Source: an uncultured Saprospiraceae bacterium (GTDB lineage: Bacteria > Bacteroidota > Bacteroidia > Chitinophagales > Saprospiraceae). From it: 43,695 bases of DNA. Shown in pieces: positions 7,512 through 16,321 of the stretch. The notes under the pieces were generated by a model that was given only the letters and a program-made list of their open reading frames with translations, made no database searches and had not been told where the DNA came from. A program made the position numbers and the translations under genes. The stretch spans positions 1 to 43,695 of the forward strand of contig CALIAG010000010.1 in assembly GCA_938041325.1 (NCBI GenBank), in the 5' to 3' direction. Each line of letters begins with the position of its first letter. The stretch's first letter is position 1.

Positions 7512-9611
7512 GTGAAAAGGCTTTTACCTATTATCGTTTTTCTATCTATTCTGAATACTACTGCATTTGCTCAAAACGAGCGTTTGCCAGATCTCGCGGA
7601 AAAACAACAACAATTAATAGAAGATTATCTCCAAGGTCTGGATGAGGGAGGCGATTTTGATTTCAATACGCTATTCGAAGCATTAGAAACCTTTCAGAAA
7701 AGGCCACTCAATCTGAATACTGCAGATCAGGATGAGTTGGAATCTTTGCTGTTATTGGATGATATTCAAATCAATAATTTTCTGACCTATCGAAATTCTG
7801 CAGGGAAGTTAATTTCTATTTATGAATTGCAAGCGATTCCTAGTTTTGATTTAGCTACCATCAATAGAATCTTACCTTTTGTAAAAGTTAGTGGAGAAAT
7901 AGATGACATTCAATTGAGTCTCAAACAAATGCTTTTAGAAGGAAGCAACGAAGTTTATATTCGATGGGGACGTCTTTTAGAAACACAAAGAGGATTCGAA
8001 CCTTCTGCTTCCGACTCGACCTCTACCCCATTTGAAGGCGATCAAAATAAATTATATGTCCGTTATAAAAAACGGTATTCCAATAAACTGCATTTCGGAA
8101 TTACAGCCGAAAAAGATGAAGGAGAAGCTTTTTTTAAAGGAAGCAATAAAACAGGGTTTGATTTTTATTCTGCACATATATTTCTTAGCAAAGTCAATAA
8201 AAATATTCGGGCAGTCGCTCTTGGAGATTATACGGCTAGTTTTGGTCAAGGGCTAATTTTATATTCTGGATTTGGAAGAGGAAAGAGTTCGCAGGTCATG
8301 AGCATTAAACGGAGCAATCAGACACTGAGGCATTATTCTTCTGTTGATGAAAATAGATTTTTGCGCGGAGCCGGTACCACCGTTGCGTTTGGCAAAAACC
8401 TTGAATTCACTGCTTTTTATTCAAACATGACTCGAGATGCTAATATTACTTTTCAAGATACATTAGACAATGAAGAAATAGTTAGAGAAGCTTCTAGCCT
8501 CTTGACTTCTGGTAAACATAGAAGTGCCTTAGAAATTGAAGACGAAGATGCAATCCGTCTTGCTACAACGGGTGGGAGTTTAAAATATAAAGGCAGTAAT
8601 TGGCATGTTGCATTAAACGGAATGTACAACCAATTCGACAGTGATTTCAGCCGCTTGCTGCGACCGTATAGTCAGTTTTCATTTAACAGCGGTCAACTTT
8701 TAAACTTGAGTATAGATTATTCTTTTATTTACAAAAACTATAACTTCTTCGGGGAAACAGCTTGGAGTGATAATGGTGGAAAAGCAACAACCAACGGTCT
8801 GCTTGTATCTCTTGATCGCAGAACAAACCTTGCAGTGCTCTATCGGAATTTTGGCAGAGACTTTCAAGCTATTGGTGGCGCTCCTGTAGCAGAATCCTCC
8901 GTACCTCAAAACGAAGTCGGTCTGTATGTTGGCTTAGAATACAAACTAAACAACAACTGGTTGTTCACTGGTTATTTTGATTCTTATAGTCATCCTTGGC
9001 TGAGGTTCCGTGCGGATGCTCCTTCCAAAGGTTTTGATTACCGAGCCAGACTAACTTATAAAATCAAAAGGAAATTAGAACTCTATTTTGAGTGGAGAGA
9101 TGAAATCAAACAAGTTAACTCTCCTGTTAATATTAGTAAGACAGATTATTTGATTGAAAACCGTTTGTTTCAAGCTAGATTGCATTTAAGTTACAAACCC
9201 AATAAGACCATTACTTTACGGAGTAGAATTGATTCAGGCTTTTTCAAAAGAGGTCTAGAAGGAGAAGGCAACCTAAACGGAATCGTCGTTTATCAAGATA
9301 TTATTTATAAATCCATACAAAGTCCTTGGAGTTTTATGACTCGCTTTGCCCTATTTGATACGGACAGTTATGCCATCCGTTATTACGCATATGAGAATGA
9401 TTTGCTTTATACTTTTTCGATTCCTGCTTATTACAATAAAGGGACGAGGTTTTATGTCGTTGCTAGATACAAAGGAATTCGCAATATGACTTTAGAAGCT
9501 AGATTTGCTCAAACTTACTGGATTGATCAAGATAGTTTCAGTAGTGGAAATGAAGAAGTAGATGGACAAACGAGAACGGATATTAGAGCTCAAATAAAAT
9601 ATACTTTTTAA
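7512..9611 (+). CDS. Outer-membrane protein with helix-hairpin-helix N-terminus
   Basis: Secreted protein of 699 residues that starts at GTG; no in-frame ATG lies near. A signal peptide (about 1-21, cut after AFA) is followed by a ComEA-like helix-hairpin-helix region (about 56-130, with LNLNTADQDELESLLLL and IYELQAIPSFD as landmarks). The remainder is rich in alternating aromatic strands and ends in IKYTF, the terminal-Phe signature of BamA-inserted barrels. This architecture is widespread in Bacteroidota and of unknown function. Helix-hairpin-helix modules usually bind DNA, so an exposed DNA-contacting barrel is possible, but the module may act only as a protein fold. A bidirectional terminator follows. 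Confidence 0.82.
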   Translation: MKRLLPIIVFLSILNTTAFAQNERLPDLAEKQQQLIEDYLQGLDEGGDFDFNTLFEALETFQKRPLNLNTADQDELESLLLLDDIQINNFLTYRNSAGKLISIYELQAIPSFDLATINRILPFVKVSGEIDDIQLSLKQMLLEGSNEVYIRWGRLLETQRGFEPSASDSTSTPFEGDQNKLYVRYKKRYSNKLHFGITAEKDEGEAFFKGSNKTGFDFYSAHIFLSKVNKNIRAVALGDYTASFGQGLILYSGFGRGKSSQVMSIKRSNQTLRHYSSVDENRFLRGAGTTVAFGKNLEFTAFYSNMTRDANITFQDTLDNEEIVREASSLLTSGKHRSALEIEDEDAIRLATTGGSLKYKGSNWHVALNGMYNQFDSDFSRLLRPYSQFSFNSGQLLNLSIDYSFIYKNYNFFGETAWSDNGGKATTNGLLVSLDRRTNLAVLYRNFGRDFQAIGGAPVAESSVPQNEVGLYVGLEYKLNNNWLFTGYFDSYSHPWLRFRADAPSKGFDYRARLTYKIKRKLELYFEWRDEIKQVNSPVNISKTDYLIENRLFQARLHLSYKPNKTITLRSRIDSGFFKRGLEGEGNLNGIVVYQDIIYKSIQSPWSFMTRFALFDTDSYAIRYYAYENDLLYTFSIPAYYNKGTRFYVVARYKGIRNMTLEARFAQTYWIDQDSFSSGNEEVDGQTRTDIRAQIKYTF

Positions 9612-9638
9612 GATAATTTAGTAAAACATTTCTCTACG

Positions 9639-9675
9639 AAAAAGACCCAAGCCTTTCAAAAGCTTGGGTCTTTTT
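9639..9675. terminator. Bidirectional terminator between convergent genes
   Basis: GACCCAAGC (9644-9652) and GCTTGGGTC (9662-9670) form a 9-bp stem, flanked by five A and at least five T that extend it. It lies between the stop codons of two convergent genes (9611 and 9696) and can serve both. Confidence 0.88.
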
Positions 9676-9695
9676 TATTCAAAACAATTATTAGC

Positions 9696-11192
9696 CTATT
9701 CTCCTTTCAATGCTTTTTCTGCTTTGATCTTTATCAATTGATCCAAAACTTCTGGCAACTGCTCTGCTCCAATTCTTTTTGAAACAATTTCTTTGTTGTC
9801 ATCCAAAATAAAGATTTGTGGAGTTGAACGAACATCGTAAATCGTTTTGAATTTAGATTGTAAATAAGGGTCTACAGCATTGATCCAATTGATCATCCCC
9901 TTCTCCTTAATCATTTCTGCACAAGCTGGCAAATCTTTATAAACTCTAGAGCAAAGCGCAAAGATTTCAACACCTTTACTTTTATAAGTATCATAAAACT
10001 CTATTATTTTAGGCATTGATTTTTTGCAATGTCCACAGTCTGGATCCCAGATGAATAAGACCGTCCATTCATTCGGCAAACTGTGCAAAGTGATTGGTCC
10101 TTCGGTTTTAAACTTTTTATGATCATCCTCTACATCTTTCGCTGCGATTGTTCCTTCAATATCCAACAATTGAACTTGAATGTCTGGTGCCTTTTTACCA
10201 ATCAAAATCGGTTTTAAAGTAGCGGCATTTTCAGTGATCTTTTTAAGTTGTTCTTCATCTGTCCAAGGTGCTCTACCTGTAGCATAGTATTTTTCTACGA
10301 TACAAACATACACTGCATCCATACCTACAATTTTCGATTGCGCGTATTCATTAAGGTAGCGAACTAAGTAATACTTAAACCCTTCTTCATTGTCTTTCAG
10401 TAGTTCCAAAATTGTACTCACAGAATTACAAATTGAATCAGGATGTTGAACAGTCATTTTAGTGAGGTAGTGATCAATCCTTTTGAATAAAACTGGAGAC
10501 CTTAGCATGCGTTCATCAGACATGTCAAAGTTATCAAACCAATGTGCTTTATAATATCGCCAGCGTTTGCGATCGGATTCTTCTTTGGATCCTTTAAATT
10601 CTGGTACCTCAACTTCCATAGAAGCTTTTATGATGGCAGCTGTTAAGCTTTTTGGATGATTGGTAAACAAGTCTTTTTGATACTGTTTAACATCGACATC
10701 CAATTGTTTCAAATCATTTTGTGCTTTATCCGCCTGCGCTGTATTTCCGGCTTCTTTTGCTTCGTTCATTTTGGCGCTCAAGCCTTCAGCTTTAGGTCTC
10801 AACTGGCCAAGGAAGTTCATATAGCTGTAAAACAGTTGGTTTTCATCAGACCCTTTGATTTTGACATCTGCGTTCATATTACCAACCGTTGTTTCAACTT
10901 GAAAGAACTGCTCGTCTTTATCGATAAGAATTTGAAAATATTGATTGTCGGGTGGCAAGATGACAAGATATACGCCTCCTTTCAAGGCTTCTTCTCCTTT
11001 GAATACAAAACTCCCATCTGGGCTCACGGAAACGGTATCTTTTATATATTGCTTGTCTCCAAAATGATAGCCTAAATAGGCTTCTTTCTCAGAAAAACCA
11101 TTGACTTTCACATCTATCTTGTACGCATCTGCGGCTGAAACAAGATTAATCCCGAGAAAAACTAAGAATAATAGGTTGAAAATTTTCTTCAT
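9696..11192 (-). CDS. Secreted TlpA/ResA-like thioredoxin-fold protein with DUF4369/DUF5106-type regions
   Basis: Predicted periplasmic thiol-disulfide protein. I start it at the ATG at 11192 (MKKIFNLLFLVF), which gives a clean signal peptide ending near SAA; an upstream in-frame ATG adds 12 residues and spoils it. After the signal come a DUF4369-like beta domain (about 24-115), a helical DUF5106-like middle (about 120-320) and a C-terminal thioredoxin fold with the active site DCGHC (Cys386 and Cys389, counted from this start) in an LFIWDPDC context. The cis-Pro segment STPQIFILD is also present. Such proteins are common in Bacteroidota and are usually assigned to cytochrome or envelope disulfide reduction; the partner is not evident here. 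Confidence 0.85.
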   Translation of the reverse strand: MKKIFNLLFLVFLGINLVSAADAYKIDVKVNGFSEKEAYLGYHFGDKQYIKDTVSVSPDGSFVFKGEEALKGGVYLVILPPDNQYFQILIDKDEQFFQVETTVGNMNADVKIKGSDENQLFYSYMNFLGQLRPKAEGLSAKMNEAKEAGNTAQADKAQNDLKQLDVDVKQYQKDLFTNHPKSLTAAIIKASMEVEVPEFKGSKEESDRKRWRYYKAHWFDNFDMSDERMLRSPVLFKRIDHYLTKMTVQHPDSICNSVSTILELLKDNEEGFKYYLVRYLNEYAQSKIVGMDAVYVCIVEKYYATGRAPWTDEEQLKKITENAATLKPILIGKKAPDIQVQLLDIEGTIAAKDVEDDHKKFKTEGPITLHSLPNEWTVLFIWDPDCGHCKKSMPKIIEFYDTYKSKGVEIFALCSRVYKDLPACAEMIKEKGMINWINAVDPYLQSKFKTIYDVRSTPQIFILDDNKEIVSKRIGAEQLPEVLDQLIKIKAEKALKGE

Positions 11193-11316
11193 TTTATTGT
11201 TTAATTGTCCTGTGCAATTATAACGCAAATTTCTATCCTTTACTGAAGAAAAAGAAATTTGTGAGCGTTTCTTAAATTTATTTTAACTTTTGAATGTCTT
11301 TATGACAATAAATCCA

Positions 11317-11359
11317 ACGAAAAAACGCCTTATGTGTTTTTCATAAAGCGTTTTTTCGT
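11317..11359 (-). terminator. Terminator after the coiled-coil gene
   Basis: An 18-bp stem with one mismatch: ACGAAAAAACGCCTTATG and CATAAAGCGTTTTTTCGT around a seven-base loop. It lies 26 bases past the stop of the coiled-coil gene at 11385 on the minus strand. Confidence 0.82.
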
Positions 11360-11384
11360 CATTAATATTAGTAAGAAGTCAATC

Positions 11385-14300
11385 CTAGCCTTCTTTATTC
11401 TTTTCAATTTCCATTTTGAGCTTTTGCAACTCCATTTCCGCTTTGCGAACAGCCTCTTGAATCTCTTTTAATTTCTTAGATTGTTCTGCTTCTTTGGCTT
11501 TTTCTTCTCCAATTTGTTTAGCAGTATCTTCTTTTACCTTGGTGATTTGCTGAGTGGCTTGTTGCTTGGATTCATAAACAGCATCCGAAGCTTCCTTTTG
11601 AGCCTTACTGATTTCTGCTAAGGAAACTTTCCGGGCTTCTTCTGCTTCTTTTAAGAAAGCAGTTTTCTTTTCTGTTGTTTCTTTTCTAGAGTTAGCAACT
11701 TCTTCTATTGACCTGGCTTTTTCTTCGGCAATTTCCTTTTTGGAAAGCTCTTCTGCTTCTTTGGTTTGTTGCGCATAAGTTAATTGCTTAGCTTCAGATT
11801 CTTTCTTCGCTTCTTGGATGGCTTCTGCAGCTTGTTGCTTTGTCATGGCAACTTCTTCTGCAGCCTGCTCCTTCACTTTTGCAATTTCATTTGCAGCTTT
11901 TTCTTGTGACTCTAATACATCCAAGGCTGATTTTTCTTTTGCTTTTGCAGCAGCTTCTTTTGCTTCTTTTACTTCATCGGCTACTTGGCTTTGAATAGAG
12001 GCAATTTCATCGGCAGCTCTTTCTTTTGCTTGAGCGACTTCATTCGCTATTTTTTGTCTTTCTTTTGAAGACTCCTCTTTTGCTGTTCGAATACTTTCAG
12101 CCTCTTCTCCTTTGACTTTGGCTATTGCTTCTGCGGCATTTCTTTTAGCTTCAGCAACGTTATTAGATGATTCCTGTTTGGCTAAAGCTTCCGCTTCTTT
12201 GGTTTTAGCAATTTCTCTTGCAGCCTCTTCTTTTATTCGCGCAACTTCCGAAGCTGCTTTTTCTTTGGAGGCCACTACTTCTTGAGCAGACAGAGATTTA
12301 TTCTCTTGTTCTTTTGCTTTTGCGTCTGCAATCTTTGCAGCAACTTCAGCTTGAATTTCCTTAAGTCGATTTTGAGCTATACTTTGAGATTCTGCAACTT
12401 CCGTTGCATAGTCCCCTTTAGCCTTCTGCGCATTTTCGTTGGCAGATTTCACAGAGGTAGCTGCTTCTAATTGAGCTTTCTCTATTTCCAAAGTTGCTTT
12501 CTCTTTAGCAGAAACTACTTCTTTAGCAGATTCATCTTTGAGTGCTTTCTTTCTCTTTTCTGCCTCAGCTTTAGCTGTTGCCAATTCTGTTTGAATTCTG
12601 GCAATTTCTTTTGCAGCATTTTCTTTTGCAGAGACTACTTCTCCTGCAATTCGATCTTTTTCTTTTGTCGCATTTTGTTTCGCCTCTGCTACTCTTGACG
12701 CTTCTTCAGCATTGATTTCCTGAATTGTTTGAGCCGCTTTTTGTTTTGCTTGGGAAACTTCTTGGGCTACCGCTTCTTTTTCTTTTGCAGCATTTTCTTT
12801 TGAAGAAGCAACTTCTAGTGCGGATTTTTCTCGAGTAGAAAGCACTTCGTTTTTCGCTTCTTCTTTTTCAAGCGCAACTTGAGCTTGCGTTTTCTTTATT
12901 TCATCAATAGCCTTTTCTTTTGCTTGAGCGACTGAAATGGCTTGAGATTCCTTTTCTTTTGCTAGATTTTCTCTTAACTCGGAAACTTCAGATGCATTAC
13001 TTTCTTTTATTAGTGCTTCTTCTTCAGCTCCTTTTCTACGAGCCTCAGCTACCTGGAAAGCCACTTTTTCTTTTTCCAAAACGGCATCTTCCCTTATTCT
13101 GGCTATTTGTTCGGCTGTTTCTTCTTTGGTTTGTAGGATTTGTTGAGAAGCTGTTTGTTTAGAACTTACTACATCTTCTGCGTTTTTATTTCGTTCTAAT
13201 TTGGCTTTCTCTCTAGCCTCAGTAATTGTTTTTGCCGTTTCTTCTCTGATTTTAGAAAGTTCAACTTGGCTATTTTCTCTAGCGGAAGCAATTTCATCAG
13301 CGTATTCTAACTTCGCTAATTCTAACTTATCCTTGACTGCTTTAATTTCATCTGCAGCTTTTTTTCTTGACGCAGCTACCTCTTCCGCTGATGCTGTTTT
13401 GGCTTTTTGAATTTCATCTGCTGCTCTTGTTTTATTATCCGCAACGTCTAGGTTAATTTTTTCAATTTCTGTGTTGGCTCTAGACCTTGCATCAGCAACC
13501 GATTCTGCTACATCTTTTTGGGATTCCTCTATTTCAGCTTGTGATTTTTTTCTCGCTTCCAAAACTTCTTGCGCATATTCTGATTTTTTAGTCGCAACAT
13601 TTTCTCTAGCTGCGGCAACATCTTCTTGTAGTTTTCTTTTAATTTGATCCGCTTTATCTCTTTCTGCTTGTATTTCTTCTCTTAGGCGATCTTTGGTTTC
13701 CGCTAACTCTTTTCGGAGAGCAGCCAACTCTTCATCATTTAATAATTCTATATCTACCACTTTTCTTACACCAGCTGAAGTTGAGCTAATTGATCGTCCT
13801 GTATTTGCAACACTTCCGCTTCCTTTGCTTTTAGCAGAGAAATCATTTCCAGCCAACTTAACATTATTCACTAGAGATCGGTCCAGATTTGAATTGAAAC
13901 AAGAAGCCATTATTTTAAACTCTGCTTGACGACTTCCCGTAAGCGTTTGCTTTCGCATTTGATTGCTAATATTATTTTTAATAAAAATATAGCTGATATT
14001 GGAGGAGGCAAACCAATCAATTGCGTCTAGGTCAAGTTGCAAGATATTTTGGTGAACAGGAATTGATCCAGAGCGATCTAACTCTCCCATTTCCATAAAT
14101 CGGTAACTTTTTCTTCTTTGAGATCCATCTACGAAGATAAGTTCATCATCTTGATTGAACTCCACTCCTCCTTTTGAATAGACTCTTGCAAGAACTCCCT
14201 TTTGATCATTGAAGATTTCAATACTATACGTATAGTTTCCTTTGACTACTAAAGTCATTTCTTTGGTCTTCAACAATTGAGTATTGCTTAACTTTCTATT

Positions 14301-14393
14301 TTCCGTTAGTATATTCCCGCAATTCTGAGCCTGCAAACTAGAAAGAGTAAACATCATCAAGCAAAACAAGATGAAATACTTTGAACGTTTCAT
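11385..14393 (-). CDS. Large secreted coiled-coil protein built on 40-residue repeats
   Basis: I do not recognise a named family. Start is the ATG at 14393 (MKRSKYF); a TTG three codons earlier is less likely. The 1002 residues have a signal peptide cut near LQAQ, then a small folded beta-rich domain (about 25-180) with Cys at about 25 and 165. A Ser/Gly linker (about 188-212) follows, and then some 780 residues of uninterrupted helix rich in Ala, Glu and Lys. From residue 258 to 864 this helix follows a strict 40-residue register, with units opening in patterns such as EVVSAKEKA, EVAQAKERA and NVAEAKRNA. The protein should form a rod roughly 100 nm long in the periplasm or on the cell surface. 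No anchor or sorting domain is seen at either end. Confidence 0.8.
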   Translation of the reverse strand: MKRSKYFILFCLMMFTLSSLQAQNCGNILTENRKLSNTQLLKTKEMTLVVKGNYTYSIEIFNDQKGVLARVYSKGGVEFNQDDELIFVDGSQRRKSYRFMEMGELDRSGSIPVHQNILQLDLDAIDWFASSNISYIFIKNNISNQMRKQTLTGSRQAEFKIMASCFNSNLDRSLVNNVKLAGNDFSAKSKGSGSVANTGRSISSTSAGVRKVVDIELLNDEELAALRKELAETKDRLREEIQAERDKADQIKRKLQEDVAAARENVATKKSEYAQEVLEARKKSQAEIEESQKDVAESVADARSRANTEIEKINLDVADNKTRAADEIQKAKTASAEEVAASRKKAADEIKAVKDKLELAKLEYADEIASARENSQVELSKIREETAKTITEAREKAKLERNKNAEDVVSSKQTASQQILQTKEETAEQIARIREDAVLEKEKVAFQVAEARRKGAEEEALIKESNASEVSELRENLAKEKESQAISVAQAKEKAIDEIKKTQAQVALEKEEAKNEVLSTREKSALEVASSKENAAKEKEAVAQEVSQAKQKAAQTIQEINAEEASRVAEAKQNATKEKDRIAGEVVSAKENAAKEIARIQTELATAKAEAEKRKKALKDESAKEVVSAKEKATLEIEKAQLEAATSVKSANENAQKAKGDYATEVAESQSIAQNRLKEIQAEVAAKIADAKAKEQENKSLSAQEVVASKEKAASEVARIKEEAAREIAKTKEAEALAKQESSNNVAEAKRNAAEAIAKVKGEEAESIRTAKEESSKERQKIANEVAQAKERAADEIASIQSQVADEVKEAKEAAAKAKEKSALDVLESQEKAANEIAKVKEQAAEEVAMTKQQAAEAIQEAKKESEAKQLTYAQQTKEAEELSKKEIAEEKARSIEEVANSRKETTEKKTAFLKEAEEARKVSLAEISKAQKEASDAVYESKQQATQQITKVKEDTAKQIGEEKAKEAEQSKKLKEIQEAVRKAEMELQKLKMEIEKNKEG
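11802..13622 (-). repeat. Coding tandem repeat, 120 bp (40 residues) per unit
   Basis: Fourteen full 40-residue units occur, counted from the ATG at 14393: two units (258-297, 298-337), then a 29-residue unit, four full units (367-526), an 18-residue unit, and eight more (545-864). The two short units lack exactly 11 and 22 residues, so the block is best read as three hendecads plus one heptad (11+11+11+7), with gain or loss in 11-residue steps. Protein-level register is strict while the DNA is diverged, so these are old repeats and not a recent expansion. Confidence 0.8.
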
Positions 14394-14416
14394 ATTAGGC
14401 AATTTTATTTCAATAT

Positions 14417-14452
14417 AACGATTTTATCTTAAGACTTATTAGTAAAATCGTT
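14417..14452 (-). other. 10-bp inverted repeat upstream of the coiled-coil gene
   Basis: AACGATTTTA (14417-14426) and TAAAATCGTT (14443-14452) pair perfectly around a 16-base loop that itself contains TCTTAAGA. It lies between the pyrB stop (14574) and the start of the coiled-coil gene, on whose minus-strand transcript it falls. It could be a weak terminator for pyrRB or an operator. Confidence 0.4.
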
Positions 14453-14573
14453 AATGGTTCATGTTAAAAAGTACAAGATGCTACTTGTAGTAAATACCCT
14501 AATTTATAGGTATAAAGCATACTTTATTGATATAGTGTACGTAAAAAGGAACTTTGAGTTAAAGTTAAAACCT

Positions 14574-15509
14574 TTATTTGTCTCTTTTGGCTGCCAACAA
14601 GTAAAGAATTGCCATTCTTATGGCTACCCCATTTTCAACTTGTTGTAGTATAATCGATTGGTCTGAGTCAGCAACATCACTGGTAATTTCAACGCCTCTG
14701 TTAATGGGCCCTGGATGCATAATGACTACTTTAGTGTCTAGACTATTTAGTAATGCTTTATTTATGCCAAAGTACTGAGAATATTCCCTCAAAGAAGGAA
14801 AATATTTAATTTCTTGCCTTTCAAGTTGAATTCTTAGGATATTTGCCACATCACACCATTCCAAGGCTGTTCTAACATCATACATTACTTTCACTCCTAA
14901 TTTGTTGATGTGCTTTGGAATTAGCGTTGGAGGGCCGCATACCGCGACTTCTGCTCCTAGTTTCTGTAGGCAGAAAATATTACTTAAAGCTACTCGTGAG
15001 TGAAGAATATCTCCAAAAATGGCAATTTTCTTATTTTTCAAGTCGCCTAGCTTTTCTCTCATCGAAAAAGCATCTAACAATGCTTGAGTAGGATGTTCAT
15101 GCGTGCCATCGCCAGCATTGATAATATTTGCATCTATATGTTTAGCCAGATACGCTGGAGCTCCAGGGGCTGGATGGCGTATAACAACCATATCCACTTT
15201 CATGGAAAGGATATTATTGACCGTATCTAAGAGGGTTTCTCCTTTTTTAAGGGAACTGGAAGAAGCTGAGAAGTTGACCACATCGGCGGATAAGCGTTTT
15301 TCTGCTAATTCAAAAGACAGTTTGGTTCGAGTGGAGTTTTCAAAAAACAGATTGGCCACCGTTACATCCCGCAAGGAAGGGACTTTTTTGATAGGTCGGT
15401 TGATTACTTCTTTGAAATTTTCCGCAGTCTCGAAAATCAAGTTGATATCATCAACAGTCAAATACTTGATACCAAGAACATGCTTTGTACTCAACTCTGT
15501 ACTTGCCAT
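14574..15509 (-). CDS. pyrB: Aspartate carbamoyltransferase, catalytic chain
   Basis: Joins carbamoyl phosphate to aspartate, the committed step of de novo pyrimidine synthesis. The 311 residues carry the carbamoyl-phosphate loop STRT (59-62), the SSSLKKGE loop that reaches into the neighbouring active site (about 83-91), HPTQ (139-142) and HPGPINRG (265-272). Length matches the family. It follows pyrR by 42 bases on the same strand, so both share one transcript. No pyrI regulatory-chain gene is next to it. Confidence 0.97.
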   Translation of the reverse strand: MASTELSTKHVLGIKYLTVDDINLIFETAENFKEVINRPIKKVPSLRDVTVANLFFENSTRTKLSFELAEKRLSADVVNFSASSSSLKKGETLLDTVNNILSMKVDMVVIRHPAPGAPAYLAKHIDANIINAGDGTHEHPTQALLDAFSMREKLGDLKNKKIAIFGDILHSRVALSNIFCLQKLGAEVAVCGPPTLIPKHINKLGVKVMYDVRTALEWCDVANILRIQLERQEIKYFPSLREYSQYFGINKALLNSLDTKVVIMHPGPINRGVEITSDVADSDQSIILQQVENGVAIRMAILYLLAAKRDK

Positions 15510-15551
15510 TACTAATTAATGTTTTCCATATTAAAAGAAAGTAATCTGATT

Positions 15552-16112
15552 TTAAGATTTAACTTCTTCTTTACTTGCGAATAATAAAACTTGATCTTTT
15601 CCTTCGATTTCTTCCCATTCTACTTTTACGTAAGCATCATCCATTGCGTCCACGGTAATTCCTATATAATCCGATTGTATCGGAAGATGCCTATTGAATC
15701 TCCGATCTACTAAGGTTAAAAATTCTACTTGTTTGGGTCTTCCGTAATGTTGCAAAGCAGTTAATGCCGCTTGGGTAGTTCGGCCAGTATAAAGAACATC
15801 ATCAATTAAAATGACGTTTTTGCCTTCAACCAAAAAATCCATTTCAGTTGAACTGGCCGCAAATGGTTTGTCTCGAGTACGAAAATCATCTCGATAAAAA
15901 GTTATATCTAATCTTCCGTATTCTAATTTTTCCAGTTTGAGGATAGCTCTAATTCTACTATGAATCCGGTCCGCCAATAAAGTACCTCGCGGTTGAATAC
16001 CAACGAGACAAGTATCTCCAAAATCTTCATAACGCTCTATCAATTGATGGCACAGGCGCTCAATTGTTAGTTCGAAACGTTTTTTATCCAATATGATTCT
16101 ACCCTTTTGCAT
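15552..16112 (-). CDS. pyrR: PyrR: pyrimidine operon regulator / uracil phosphoribosyltransferase
   Basis: Phosphoribosyltransferase-fold protein. In Firmicutes PyrR binds pyr mRNA in response to UMP, and many homologues also make UMP from uracil and PRPP. From the ATG at 16112 it has 186 residues and begins MQKGRIILDKK, like known PyrR proteins. The PRPP-binding motif ILIDDVLYTGRT (101-112) and the GIQPRG loop (38-43) are intact. The open frame extends 52 codons further upstream, but that part is unlike PyrR and a strong promoter (16119-16151) lies inside it, so I exclude it. It heads a pyrR-pyrB operon. Because the message would begin almost at the ATG, classical leader attenuation of pyrR itself seems impossible; regulation, if any, would act in the pyrR-pyrB gap or on other transcripts. 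Confidence 0.93.
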   Translation of the reverse strand: MQKGRIILDKKRFELTIERLCHQLIERYEDFGDTCLVGIQPRGTLLADRIHSRIRAILKLEKLEYGRLDITFYRDDFRTRDKPFAASSTEMDFLVEGKNVILIDDVLYTGRTTQAALTALQHYGRPKQVEFLTLVDRRFNRHLPIQSDYIGITVDAMDDAYVKVEWEEIEGKDQVLLFASKEEVKS

Positions 16113-16118
16113 GTATCG

Positions 16119-16151
16119 CAAATATAACATTTCCTTGAGTAAGTGAGCAAA
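16119..16151 (-). promoter_or_regulatory. Promoter of pyrR-pyrB, giving a near-leaderless mRNA
   Basis: On the minus strand TTTG (16151-16148), a 21-base spacer and TATATTTG (16126-16119) match the Bacteroidota consensus exactly. Only six bases separate the -7 element from the pyrR ATG, so transcription should start within a base or two of the start codon. Confidence 0.7.
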
Positions 16152-16321
16152 AGGAGAAGATGTTTTAAATTGATTAATAAAAAAAATAAAGATCCATTTA
16201 AACCAATTCAAAATACAACAGTCTGAGTATATGTTCTTGCGCTTGAACTTCTCATTTTTTCTAATCATGATCTGTAGTAAGCCAATTTGAAAACTATTAC
16301 CGATCCTAAAAATCTTTCAAA

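Noticed and set aside
12282-13410. Several open frames on the plus strand opposite the coiled-coil gene
   Set aside because: They are rich in Phe, Cys and Ser as expected for the complement of Glu/Lys/Ala codons, and have no family resemblance.
16113-16268. 52-codon N-terminal extension of PyrR
   Set aside because: It contains an exact consensus promoter and does not resemble PyrR.
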